A stretch of 64,000 nucleotides of DNA. It comes from Adineta ricciae. Taxonomy: Eukaryota; Rotifera; Eurotatoria; Adinetida; Adinetidae. The stretch covers positions 62,001 to 126,000 of the forward strand of contig CAJNOJ010000159.1 in the NCBI GenBank assembly GCA_905250025.1. The letters run 5' to 3'. Below the pieces are notes generated by a model, which had not been told where the DNA came from, ran no database searches, and worked only from the letters and a program-made list of their open reading frames with translations. The position numbers were made by a program, and so were the translations under genes. Positions 1 to 12,751 of this stretch are shown here, one piece after another (positions within the stretch are counted from its first letter, which is position 1; every line of letters begins with the position of its first letter).

Positions 1-1411
1 TTCTGTCGCTCGGAAATTTCATCTTACTTGTCCATCAAGATCTTGATTTTTGAGCAATTCTGTATCTAACTTAACTTGCAAATTATCAACTGTACTTCGA
101 AAAGTGTGTTCTTTTTTTCGTAGAGCAGCTAATTCTGCTTCTTTCACTTGCAATACATCAGTTCGTTCACGTAGAGCACGACGCAGTTCGTCGAGTTCTC
201 TTTCGTATTCTTTGGATAATGCTTGTAATCGTGTCACTTCTTTCAATAGGCCACTTCTTTCGTCACTTAACTGGAACAAACAAATGGAATACAAAGATAT
301 TTTCTTAGAAGGGAAGAAATTTACTTTGTCACGAAGAAGTTGAGCATCGTTATATCGAGCTTCTTGCGTTTTCGCTTCTTGCCGAAGGATTCGTATTTCT
401 TTCTGAAAACAAAGTGAGTGGTGACTAAACTAAGTCAACGACAGAGACAAACGAACTTCCAATTCCGCCACGATGCCTTGTAATCGATCTCGATCTCGAC
501 TGATAATTTGATGATCGTTCAAAGTTCGTTGTAAATTACTTGTTTCTAACTTTGAATGTCGAAGATCATCATTCAAAAGTTTATTTTGATTCAATTGTTG
601 TTCGAACTGAAAGGCAAATTGAACATTTGATTTGTCAAAGAAAGAAATATCAACCTGTTGTTCCAAAACACGAATTTTATCCTGAGTATTTTTCAATTCA
701 TCTGACGTAACCCGTGTTCGGTCACGAAGTTGTCGTAATTCCTGATCATGCACACGACGTTCTTGCTCGAGAGCATCTCGAGCGCGTCGTAAACTATCCA
801 GTTCATCGAGAAGTTGTTGCTTTTCAATATCAAACTTTCCTACGCACAAGTCACCCGGTTTTTCTAAAGAAATATCCGAGAAATGCAAACTTACGACGAA
901 GTTCATCTAATGCGATTGTTAGGCCATGGTTTTCGCTGGCGACTTGTTCGTATTGAGACGATGTTTGAACCAGACTTCGTTGTAAATCGGAACGATCCTG
1001 TTCGGCTTGGTGAGAACGATGGGCCAATGTTGATGTTTTGTTCAATTGGTCACGCGTATATTTATAGTTAAGGAAAATGAAAAAGAAAGAAACAATACCT
1101 ACGCTTAAATACACAGCGAAAAAGGATATAGATAGTGACATTCGGTTTCGAGATAGTAAATTTGTTCTTGTAATTGTTTGATGTATTCATCTTCAAGACC
1201 CTGGACGGGCGGTTTCGATAGTTTATTCTGCGCACTGTTCGATCGACTAACAAAGAAAAGCGATAAGTAATGTTATGTTGCGAGATTCTTCTAAATTTAC
1301 TTTAAAGTTTGCTTTTTCGTAGTTCGTTTGGGACTTGACGATCGATTGGTATTGGTTTTTGTCGCTTGCCATGCTTGAGGATTCAGCATTGATGCCGAGC
1401 AAACTGAGCAT
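1..1411 (-). CDS. coiled-coil protein, 3' part outside the window
   Basis: Several minus-strand exons encode continuous heptad-rich, Arg/Glu/Leu-rich coiled coil. Readable exon bodies lie near 30-271, 338-403, 465-610, 655-840, 895-1065, 1140-1245 and 1290-1411, with short introns carrying AG/GT signals on the minus strand. The likely start is the ATG at 1411, beginning MLSLLGINAES; an early exon carries EDEYIKQLQEQIYYLE, a typical coiled-coil entry. No enzymatic motif is present. Composition suggests a centrosomal, basal-body or axonemal structural protein, but I cannot name the family. The gene runs off the left edge, so the C-terminus is not seen. It is divergent from RAB4, with about 315 bases between the two ATGs. 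Confidence 0.6.
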
Positions 1412-1725
1412 TTTAGTGCGGTTATCGTCGCCATTTGAGATGTCAAATGTTCGTTTTTTTTTCAATTGTATTAGACTATACTACAAAACCACAAGAATGT
1501 CTGATTCCATTCATGAGAAAGTTCTTTATTCAGTTCTCCTTGACAATCCTCATTGTATTTCAAGCGAACAACTCATTGTCGCTAGTTGCCTCGAGTCGTT
1601 CTTTTTTTTATTTGCTTCTTTTTTTAACCGATGAGAACGAATGATAGTCAACGAGCGAGCGAAGGTATTTATTATTATTTTCCTACGTCATTCTTATTCC
1701 GACTTTACGTCACAAACAGGGAGTT
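1412..1725. promoter_or_regulatory. divergent intergenic region, coiled-coil gene / RAB4
   Basis: About 315 bases separate the ATGs of two divergently transcribed genes, so both promoters must lie here or within the first exons. It is AT-rich with T-runs; no clear TATA box was recognised. Confidence 0.4.
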
Positions 1726-2719
1726 ATGTCTGAGTCAACAGAAGCCTATGGTAATTGATGAAACTTATTCGGAAGGGAATACTAGTCATAATCTTGTTTT
1801 GTTCAGAGTATTTATTCAAATTTCTGATCATTGGCAGTGCATCAACCGGAAAATCTTGTATTTTGCATCAATTCCTCGAAAATAAATGTAAAGAGACTGT
1901 TTTTCTACCGGCCAAGTCAGTGAATTGCTTTCTATTTTAGTTAAAGAAGATATTACACATACTATCGGCGCTGAGTTCGGTTCGAAAGTGATTAATGTAA
2001 ATCAGAAAAATGTCAAATTGCAAATTTGGGATGTATGACCATGAGAACATAGTCAAATTTTTCTTCTAATTATTCCGTTCGTTTTAGACAGCTGGCCAAG
2101 AACGATTTCGATCGGTAACACGTAGTTATTACCGTGGAGCATCGGGTGCCTTGTTAGTCTACGATATCGCAAAGTAAAAAAACGAAATCGGTCGATATCT
2201 TTTCATTAACAGTCGAATTTCAGTCGAGAAAGTTACAACGCCGTTGCTAATTGGTTATCCGATGCTCGTTCATTGGCCAGTCCGAATATTGTTATTATAT
2301 TATGTGGAAATAAGAAAGATTTAGATGAACAACGACAGGTGACTTTCGACGAAGCCAATCGATTTGCTGAAGGAAATGGTAGGATGAATAGTTTTGTTTG
2401 AATTGAGCAAAAACGCGTTCTTTGTCAAGATCTAATGTTTCTGGAAACATCTGCCAAAACGAATGAAAATATCACGGAAAGTTTTCTGAACTGTGCACAG
2501 AAGATTCTAAACAAGATCGAATCAGGTAATGTCACGAATTGTCGTTTATGAAGAAAATGGTTTGTCTTTTCTCCTTCAGGTAGTATTGATCCGTATCGAA
2601 TGTATTCAGGCATTCAATTTAATCGATCACAAGCTGCTAATCGATATAATCCAAATGCCAATGATAGTTCCGCTAATGAAAGATTACAAAAATCAACAAA
2701 TAATTGTGCATCATGTTAA
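1726..2719 (+). CDS. RAB4: Rab4 small GTPase
   Basis: Seven exons (1726-1750, 1807-1887, 1941-2032, 2088-2173, 2224-2378, 2430-2525, 2580-2719) join in frame. The protein begins [18 protein letters not shown], as in Rab4, with P-loop GSASTGKS, switch [10 protein letters not shown], switch II DTAGQERF, base-binding NKKD and ETSAK. It ends CASC, a C-x-C type geranylgeranylation signal. Rab4 controls fast recycling from early endosomes. The Rab4-specific stretch [20 protein letters not shown] supports the assignment. All introns are about 50 bases, matching the compact architecture of the window. Length (about 216 residues) is normal for Rab4. Confidence 0.95.
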
Positions 2720-3961
2720 ATAGCATTTCGTCTATGTGATTCTCGTCTGATGATCTGAATATTTCTTTCAATCGATAAAACAACTTACAGTAGTTTTCTC
2801 TTCTTGTATAATCCAATAATGAGCATTCCCTTATTTTGTCATTCTAAATGCCGACAGTGCTCTCGCTACGCGCATTTGTGTTGCTATATATATATCGATG
2901 CTTGTTTTCTCATCATGTTGTCTCTCGTCTTTATCCATGTATTTGCTTCTTGAGTTCCTAACTATCGGTGACATTTTATTTATATCATATAGACATAGAG
3001 ACAGAAATGGATTACAATCTCACACATGATTTCAAAAATATAATATTCTATCGAACTTAATGAACCTTTGATGTGTTATTTAAGGGCTCTACCTGTGTAC
3101 TTCGAGTACGCAATGATTATCGTCGAGCGTGAGATAACGCTTCTCGGAGCAAATCTTTCTCATCGCTGATTTGTCGATATTGCTTGATCTCAGCTATGAC
3201 ATAACCTACGATGGAGTGTTTTCTTTATAAATACGCATTTTCGTAGGTCAAGCACCGGATGATCAAGTGGGTGTGGGAATATTTTATAATAATCGACGGA
3301 CTCGGCGTTTAACGGGAACATTCGTCGAACCTTTAGACTTGAGTATAAAAAGACAAAAGTCATCTTGTGCGAAATGCTCGTAGTACATTGGCAATTACTG
3401 GACGAATAAAACTACTTTTTTCCCAATGATTAGAAAGCTGTATAGATAGACAGACGGTGCAAGTAGATCTACCAAAATATTAATGACGGTCTTGTAATGA
3501 TTGTTGCGAACTAGATCGAACATTTCGAATTGAAAGCATTTTCTCAAAGACCGATGAATTTTTTTGTGCTAGTTAGGTTTTATTTTGTTTGAAAAATTCT
3601 CGGTTTTTCTTTATACAGAAAAATATGAGGAATGTTTATGAAATCTTAGAATCATTTGAACTTACCAAAGAATTCGTTTTAAATTGAAACAATGACTCAT
3701 AACATCGTCCGCAACGTCACAATTGTTTGTCTGTCTCTTCGCCGAACGCGAAATAATAAAAAAAGAAAAAAAGAAATTGCGACACGTGTGACAACAAGAC
3801 TGAGCCGCGGTTCTTTTTCTCACGAATTGTAAAGATGCGTAAACTTCTTTCCTCTAAAATCCTGACAGCTTATTTGTTATGTTGGAAATTTTTTGATTTT
3901 GCTGGAATACTCCCCAGGCTATTTTTTTTTGTGTTTCAGACACACACAGAAGTGACAAAAT
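2720..3961. other. intergenic, no gene seen
   Basis: About 1.24 kb of AT-rich DNA between RAB4 and the helicase fusion gene. No convincing ORF, RNA gene or repeat is seen. Confidence 0.5.
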
Positions 3962-6900
3962 ATGAGTTCGTTACGAAACAATGCGAATGAATGGTCGGTG
4001 AAGGTTTTAGGTCTTTCGACCGATGTAGGTGGTACTGAATTGTCAATACAATTTGACGTTAACCCGCGACGTATAAGTATTCACAAGCCTCAGTCAGATT
4101 CATCTGAGCAGTATGCATTAATCGGTGAGTTTTCAAGTGAAACTAAAGCTCTTGAATTTGTCTCAGCATGGAATGAGGCATTTCGTTTTGGACAAGCTGA
4201 GTTGAGGTGCGAACTTTACAGCGAACGAGACAATGAGCGCATACTAGACGAATGCAGTAACAACAGATCAAATACTTCAAATTCGAACCGTTCTATTGAT
4301 GATGATGAGAAACCATCATGTTACGCTGGTAGGAAAGACACCAACAGTCGAACCATTGAATAGGCAAGGTCATTTATATTATTAGAGCCATCAATCGACG
4401 ATCCATATGCTTCTCAACAGCGATCGCGCTCCAAAGACATACCGTGCCGTCACGGTGATCATTGTTTCAATGCTGACTGTCCTTATCGACATTCTCCAAA
4501 CTGGAATGTATGTAAGTATGGGGCACAATGCACAAGCTTTCATTGTACAGCAAATCATCCACGCACTCGTAAGGATAAATGTAGATATGGGAGTGGATGT
4601 CGAACAAATAGCTGTGCCTTTCTGCATCCGAACAGGAATTCTGATGATAAACGATCACGAAAGGATCGATCAATTTCACCTGTTCGATCGCGCGACGATG
4701 ATTCTTCTCAGGTGGGTTCTATTTATTTCTATGCTACATCACTCATATCGTTCGATGAAATAGAAATCTTGCAGTACAACAAATGAAAGATCTAATGATC
4801 AGCGAAGACAATCATACCAACATTGCAAATCTGAGGAGACACGAATGAATGATCGGCAGAACGCATCACCAGCAATTTTTGCAGCAAGAACTGAATTTTG
4901 TGAACGCCTTCAGAACGAGAGGATACTGATCGTTGTAGGTGAAATAGGTACTGGCAAGAGTACTCAATTGCCGCAGTATGCAGCTGAATGCTTTCCGGAT
5001 GATCTCATCGTTTCTGTTCAACCGCGACCAGTGTCAGCTATGCTTCTAGCAAATCGAGTCGCCGATGAATATGATGGCGCACCCGCAGGCAACTCAGTTG
5101 GCTATCAGATTGGATACGATCATAAGCGAAAGAACGATTGTGTAGTCGGCACGAATATAATGTTCATGACAGATACAGTTTTTCTATATGAATATCAGAA
5201 AGATCCGAATTTGAGTCGCATACGCGTATTGATCGTCGATGAAGTTTACGAACGATCGTTAAATATAGATATTATCATTGGTATTGCTAAACTTGTATTA
5301 ATGAATCGACCAACGGACTTCTACATTGTTATCGCTTCGACAACAACGAATCTACAATTATTCGTAGACTATTTCGATGTTTCTTCCGCTTTAGTCGTTC
5401 GTCCAAAGAATCCAACATATTCTGTCCCTGTTGAAAATCGATTGCCGCCCGACGGCTGTCCAAATCACAAACTTATCGAAGTACATGTCATACCCACTCT
5501 GTTAAATTTCTATCACAAACATCGAGAACATACAATTGTATTTTTGCCCGGTCAACGAGATATTGAAAAAGCAATTCAAGTTTTTTCCAATGATATACCG
5601 AAAGATTGCATTGCACTGCCACTTTATGGATCACTGTCATACGAAGAGCATAGGCAGATCTTAGAATTCGACAGCAAATCGCCAGACAAACGAATGGTTC
5701 TCTTTTGTGCGAATATTGCTGAAACATCAATACCAGTCAGGAACATTCAACTTGTTATTGATACTGGTTTTATACGTCAATCGCGTTTCGATGCACAATA
5801 TAACTGGAACGTTTTGGAAACAGTGCGCATATCGCGCTGTTCTGCCAGTAAACGTCGAGATTTAGTCAGCCATTCGAAATATGGGCGATGTGTCCGCTTA
5901 TATGATGATAGAGACCTGAAAGATGAGTGCATCGAGCCTGAAATTCTTCGTGTTTCGTTCGAGCTTCCTCTTCTTCAATTCAAACGTTTAAATATTGATC
6001 TACATACATTTCCATTTGTAACGAAACCTCTTACAAACACAATACATCATTCGACAGATGTTTTAACACAGTTATGTTGTCTTGATAAACATAATGACAT
6101 AACACTACGCGGCCAACTTTTTTCCGAACTGTCGATTGATCCTCGTCTAAGCGCGTTCATGACCAATATTTATACCGAACAGACCGAAAGTCAACGCTTA
6201 CTACCATTGATAACTACTATTGCTGCAATACTGTCTACACCCGGTTCGTTGTTTTCATCGAAAGGAACTGTGGATCGTCACGATGTTGATTTACAGCACA
6301 GCGCCACACTGGATAATAATAAATGTAGTAGTGATCTGTTTCGTCTTTGCTCGATGTTTGACGAATGGAAATCTGCTGGTGAAATTGACCGAAAAACCAA
6401 CAAATGCCAACGATGCCGTAAAACATTCCCAAGTGATGTAGATTATTGCCAATCGTGTCGTATTAAACATTCATCCATGAATGGGCTCAATAACCAAATT
6501 CTTGAGCATATCGAAAGTTCAACAGAATTCTACAGAGGAACAATCACAGATCCACGCTGGAATTTAAAAACTGGAAGTCGATCGTTTCATAAAAAATGGT
6601 CCGATGGCGATATCATTGGTAAACATCTGGCCAAAGTTTTCCCTACACACGTCGGCCATTTACTCGTACCACATCTACCTAACGAAGGTGCTCGTCTCAT
6701 TGAAAGCGATATACGTGTGACTATCGCCAATAGAAGTATTTATACTCAACATGCACATGAATGTGCACAGCAGTATTTCGTTGCTACACTTATCACACAG
6801 GTATCATCTGGAAGATATACTATCGATCGACTGCATCAAATTCCGACCCGCGATGTTCCCGTCTCACCGATGCAGCAAATACTCGTACGCGAAAATATCG

Positions 6901-9620
6901 GAGAATCGACTGGCAATAAGATTCGAGCTGAGCTGAGCAATATCTTGTCGGAATCATGGGCAAAATGGCTCGTGTACGACTACGATCGATTATCATCTCG
7001 TTTGGCCGTTTGGGGTTTGAAAGGCGATCAAGCTCGGTTAGAATCGATTTTAGCGCCGATGTTATCGAGAGCAAATATAAAAAACATCGAGTGTGGTTCT
7101 GTTCGAGCGACATTTCAAAATGGTTTGATTTGCTCAGCTGTAGAAATTATGGAGGACGATCTTCGACTTTGTCTGCAACGAGTTCCATGTGAAACATTCG
7201 ACGAATTACAAGTCTGGTTTAGAATCAAACTGAACATCACTCGACATGATATTCGAGAGAATAACTTTCAAGAATGTAAAACCAAACACAAAAATAGCAG
7301 TGACGATGACGACGACGACGACGATGACGATGCCTACGAAGCACCACCGTTTTACATTGTACTGAAGTCAACAGAAGCTTTTCAAAGAGCAATAGCCAAT
7401 CTGCCAGCACATCATATATGCTCTCAACAAGCTTTATCGCTATCGACTACAGGAACACATATGGATGAAAAAGATTCATGGGGTCGCCGGTTAGTATTAA
7501 CCATTCCTGCCAGTAGCACTTCTACCAATGGCAAAGACATCTTAAATCGATTGATTCCGCATGCTGTCGATTGTCATGGATTGGGCCAGCGAAGAAGCAT
7601 ACGGGATCAGCCAGGTATTCAATTGATTAATTTACCGAGAGACACAGACAAATCATTCGTGCGAAAAATTTTACAACCGATCAATCCATTAAAGATCAGT
7701 TTACGACAAACACATAAGGATAATATAGGCTCATCATCAGCTCATATTTTCTTTGCTGATCAGCAGCAGTGTCAACAAGCGAAAGCGACTCTGCAGTCTG
7801 GCTTTTGTCAAAAACCAATAACAATTACTGTCCGAAGTCAAGCAAACCGTCAACTCGTACAAAAAAGTGTCACGCCAACTCTCAGTGACTTAGCGAGTAA
7901 ACATTCTAATGGCCAGAAATTTCTCGTCACAGCGACGCATCGTGAGTCAGCACTTCGATTATACAAAGAAATCATTCCAAAACTGGAGAGTTCATGGACA
8001 ATTGACAGTTCAGCAACGGTGACTGTTACTCATCCTCATCTTTATCCTGATTTCGATGCACTTATCGCCCAAATCGCCAAACAGTTTGCGGTTCAAGTTC
8101 AACAGCAACCCGTCGTTAAAAGACAACGAAATGGCCATACTGCTGTTCGATGTTTCTTTAGCAACGGTAGTCCACAAAAGACAGCCGCAGCGGCAGCTAT
8201 GCTTTCTCAAGCAACATCGCCAATTATCATCAAGATGACAAGCGATCGACAGAAACAACTGTTTGATGAACTTTTCTCACGGAATATTATTCAAGAGTGG
8301 GCAACTAAATTAAAACTCGAAGTTTGCCGAAGAGAAAGATCACACGTATGGATTGAAATTCGTGGTCCACAAGTACAACAAGGTGAGCTCATGCGTCAAA
8401 TAGGCGATTATTCCGATAAATTCGATGAACGATTCCGTGTACTTGAGTTAAAGTCAACAGTAGCTAACTTTTTTGGACGTAGGAAACTAGCGGATGTTCA
8501 GCTTGAAGCTCTCAACGATACTTGGTCAAATTGGGGTTGTTCTGTGGCTTATAAACCGAAAACGAGATCGATTATTATCTACGCAGATCCAGATGCCAGT
8601 CAATCATTGATCGATTCGTGCGTAACAGAAGTGAAACAGTTACTAACAAAGCTTTCTGCCGATGGTAATGTCACTCGAGACCAGCAAAAATGCGTGTTTT
8701 GTGGAAAGTTATCATATTCAACAAATACATTACGGGCCTGTGGTCATGCGTATTGTCGATGCGCATCAACTCATTTAAGTTCAACTTATCCCTTACAATG
8801 TAACGAACCGAAGTGTAAAGCGAATATCGCTATAGAAGACTTATTTGAAATCTTTCTTGAACGAGAAGCACTTCTAACCGTGTGTAAAAAGGCCATACAA
8901 ATTTATTTTAATAATAATGCCAAAACTTTGGATCAAGCCTTTTGTCCGAGCACGGAGTGTTATGCTTTAATTAAAAAATCACGTGGTTATCAAACATGTT
9001 TTTCTTGTGGACGAGATATCTGTCCATCTTGTTCCGTGATTGACAATGATGCGCACATTGGAAGAACGTGCAAAGAGCGTGAACAGTTCGAAAAAATGGG
9101 TGACTTTCTCACTAATTTGTTTAAAACCGCTGAGAAATTTGCACGTGATAATTGGTTGCCCACCTTACCACCTATAATTCGCGTTGATTATAACATGGCA
9201 CTGGTAGATCACTGTGCATCGCTGAAACGATTCTACAAAGGCGCTGAGTCTCTAGGCTTTTCTGCACCACCTGATATGGCACGAGGATTCTTTGCATTTC
9301 ATGGCACGGCTGCAACAGCTATCAAACCGATCTGCACCGACGGTTTTGATCCTAAACGTCGCAGTGGTCAAGCTTGTGGTCCCGGTGAGTACTTCGGTGT
9401 AACAGCAGCAATCTCTCACGGTTATTGCCGTCCACTGAGTCCACAAGGACCGTATTCTATGATCATCGCCTTTCTACTCAACTGTCCTCAGTTGAGCACC
9501 CGACCAGGCTTTTGTCACGTGATGAATAACCCCATTGATTGGTCAGCCGCTTACAATGCACCGGTGGTTGTCGTTTCCTATGGCACCCAGTCTAGTTGTC
9601 AATCACCATTAGCAAGTTAA
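3962..9620 (+). CDS. RRM-like / CCCH / DExH helicase / RING-IBR / ADP-ribosyltransferase fusion protein
   Basis: Three exons (3962-4328, 4386-4711, 4764-9620) join in frame to give about 1849 residues. In order: an RRM-like N-terminus; three tandem Nab2-type C-x5-C-x4-C-x3-H fingers (about residues 143-204); a DEAH-family helicase core with Walker A GEIGTGKST (about 290) and HA2 region; a C-x2-C/C-x2-C zinc ribbon (about 777-800); an Asp run near 1078; RING1 (from about 1541) and IBR (about 1623-1670); and a PARP-like ADP-ribosyltransferase domain with FHGT (His about 1744) and GPGEYFG (Tyr about 1774). The helicase is atypical: motif II reads DEVY, motif III is altered and the QRxGRxGR motif VI is absent. 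No RING2 follows the IBR; the ART domain comes instead. RING-IBR-helicase proteins resemble plant DEAH11/12. An RNA-linked ubiquitin/ADP-ribose role, possibly in defence, is inference. Confidence 0.85.
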
Positions 9621-10340
9621 CAGGATTACGATTGAGTGAAACATGCAGTGTTTACTTTGTATGACATGCAATTTTATATTCCTGAACTTTCTTTAAATAA
9701 TTGGTTAAACATTGATTGAAACTTAGAGTGCAAATACATCTTTCTCAATGTTAGTAATAATAACAGCCTGGCATCATGACATTTTCGATAGAGAATGACA
9801 TAAAAATAAAAGCACTTAAAAGTAAAAAGTACGATTCAATTAGAAAGAAAGCGAAAAGAATTGCTTTACCGTGAAGCACAGAAGACCTCGAGTGTTTCTG
9901 CAAATATATTTGTCAAATAAAAATCTCGCAAGTTCGTGTGAAATAGAATAATTTCCTTGGAAAATCACGATATCATCAAAGTTCTCTATGTGTTGCTATC
10001 GACATCTTTCTTACGATCATAACGAATGGCGCATTGTATTCACCATTAATCAATCTTCTGCAGTACAAAATACATCCCTCCATTCATCCATCTATCTATC
10101 TTTCCTTCTGTTGTTTTCTACAGAGTTAGGCGTTCACCAGAGCAATTTTCTTTTCTCGAGTTCTGCGACAAGAACGTTGAGTTTGATGAATAGAGAATGT
10201 CTTTATTCCTCTTTCTCTGGCGAAATGTAACGAGAAAAAAAAAGAAAAATACGGCTCGGTACATTAACCCTCAACATATAAATGCTGCTTGTTTTGCAAA
10301 GAGAACGTTCTCATTCTAAACGGGCGGAATCTCACCAACC
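9621..10340 (+). promoter_or_regulatory. intergenic with TATA-like box before pyruvate decarboxylase
   Basis: About 720 bases without a gene. A TATA-like ATATAAAT lies at 10276-10283, some 60 bases before the ATG at 10341. The ORF at 9988-10230 has no family features. Confidence 0.4.
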
Positions 10341-12623
10341 ATGTCGTCAAAGAAAATCACGATTGGAAACTATTTACTTCGACGTTTAAAAGATCTAGGC
10401 GTCGATATAATCTTCGGTGTACCTGGTGACTATAATTTAGTATGTCTTTTCTTTAACTTTTATCTTGTGCAAATATCACTTGTTTTTCTTTTTGTTTCAT
10501 ATCAGCCGTTTCTTGATCAAATTGAAGGTAATGTACCCATGAAAAGATTATTTCGATGTAACTCATCGTCATCATTCAGATTTCGGTAGCATTCAATGGG
10601 GTAACAATTGTAACGAATTAAACGCGTCCTATGCAGCAGATGGCTATGCACGTATTCGAGGCATCGGAGTGAGTCACACAAGTGCAAAAGAATATATACA
10701 TGATCATGTTGACGTTTAGGCAATTGTAACAACATTTGGTGTTGGAGAATTGTCTGCTATTAATGGTAAAAACACGAGTGTTTGGCAAATATGATTTGTT
10801 TATAATAAAGTTCTTTAGGCATTGCTGGTTCTTATGCTGAAATGGTTCCAGTTGTGCATATTGTTGGCACGCCACCAACAGCTTCTCAAGCAAGTGGGGC
10901 TATTCTTCACCATACATTAGGCAACGGAGATTTTCGTGCATTCGCAAACATGTACAAGGAAGTGACAGTATGTGTTCAGTTGATATGTCAGTCGTCCTAA
11001 ATCTTCACGTTTGGTTGTTTTTGTCTTTCATAGATTGCTCAAGCCAATTTAACAAAGACAAACGCTGTCGAAGAAATTGATCGTGTTCTTACCCAATGGT
11101 ACAGTTATTCACTTTCGCATGTTCGAAAAACGAATGTCGATTTTTAGTTTGATGAAGGGTCGTCCAGTTTATATCGGCTTAGCAGTTGATCTTAGCGATT
11201 ATGAGCTTAACATCGACCCAGCGGAAATCAAACCATTGAATTTGGCTACGCAACGCAATCCGAAAGACGAACATGAAGCGGCTCTTGAAGCAATTATTGA
11301 TATTGCTAAACGAGCGCAAAACGCCGTGGTTATTGTTGATGCGTACGTAACAAAAGATACCTGTCAAAGCGAAAATTTCTTTACGCTTTCTTCTCCTATA
11401 GCTGTGCGATTCGACATGAAATGATGAAGAAAGTTTTAACTTTTCTTGATCGTACGAAATTACCTGTTTACGTAACACCGATGGCCAAAGGTGGTATCGA
11501 TGAGAACCATCCCCAATTTCGCGGTGTATTTTCCGGTAATTGTTCAACCGAACAAGTTCAAAAGGAGATTTACGATGCCGATCTCATTCTTTCAATCGGA
11601 TCGATGAACAGTGATTTCAATACCGGTGGATTTACCTATCGTTTATCTCGAAAGAAAACAATCGGTAAATCTCTATCAATTCTATGAAGAACAAATCGAT
11701 TTGTATCTTTGCAGAATTTCACACCTATCATACGAAAATCTTTCATGCTATCTACGACAAAGTTGACATGCGTCAGTTATTACCCGACTTAACCGAACAA
11801 TGGCCAGCGGAGTTGGTCCGCGATAACAAGAATCTCAAACCGTTTGAAATCCCACCACCTGCATTAGATGCAAAATCGGACGCTATTGTCCATGAATATT
11901 TCTGGAATAAATTATCAGACCTCATTCCCGAGAACTCCATAATTGTCGCTGAAACGGGTACATCCGAATTCGGTAAGTGTGATTGATATTTTATAACAGC
12001 TTAACGTTTGGTTCATATTCAGGTATTTTCAATATGCGCGCACCGAAAGGCGCAACATTTTTAACGCAGATTCTATGGGGTTCGATTGGTTATTCTGTCG
12101 GTGCAGCATTAGGTGCATCGTTGGCAGGAAAGAAGGACAATCGACGTGTTTTCGTCTTCGTTGGAGACGGTTCGTTTCAAGTAAACATAGATGAATTGCT
12201 GGTAAATGAGTCAAAAGCATTGTTCTTCTTTTTCAGCTTGTTTGCCAAGAAATTTCTTCGATGTTACGTTTTCAAAGCAATCTAGTTCTCTTATTATTGA
12301 ATAACGACGGTTATACAATCGAGAAATTGATTCATGGACCTGATCGTGCTTACAATAACATTCAAATGTGGCGTTATCATAAAAGCTTCGAATACTTCGG
12401 TAATGGTTTAAAACAAAATCGTCCGCAGGCAACAACAGGTTTCGCTGGTCAAGTCAAAACACGTGATGAATTCGAAAAAGCCATGCAACAAGCTGTTCAA
12501 GAAACAGAGAAACTCCACTTTCTCGAAGTCGTTATGCCACCGATGGATGCACCGCAAAGTTTAGTCCTTACAATTGAAGGCACTCGAGAATACAAGCGAC
12601 GCGAGCGTGAAGGTCAAGAATAG
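10341..12623 (+). CDS. pyruvate decarboxylase-type ThDP enzyme
   Basis: Eleven exons (10341-10439, 10506-10527, 10580-10668, 10720-10765, 10819-10967, 11034-11098, 11148-11342, 11402-11664, 11715-11972, 12023-12180, 12237-12623) join to 576 residues, the usual PDC length. The start [16 protein letters not shown] and [10 protein letters not shown], the cofactor-activating Glu in [16 protein letters not shown], the His pair in ILHHTLG and the ThDP/Mg motif GDGS...NNDG are all present, so it should be catalytically competent. PDCs convert pyruvate (or related 2-oxo acids such as indolepyruvate) to the aldehyde and CO2 in the cytosol. The family is typical of fungi, plants and bacteria, not animals. 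Introns show it is resident in a eukaryotic genome, so an old horizontal acquisition is the simplest inference. Confidence 0.93.
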
Positions 12624-12751
12624 ATTCGGAACAATGAACACGTCATATCAGTCTATTTGTTTTTGATGTAGTAGAATTCATTTTAGTTCAAATAAAGACA
12701 TATTTTATTTTTAGTGTCGTAATTTTACATCGACATTTTCCATTGCAGATC

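Noticed and set aside
7303..7332. GAC/GAT tract as a frame-breaking microsatellite
   Set aside because: It encodes an in-frame poly-Asp run and the frame continues normally on both sides.
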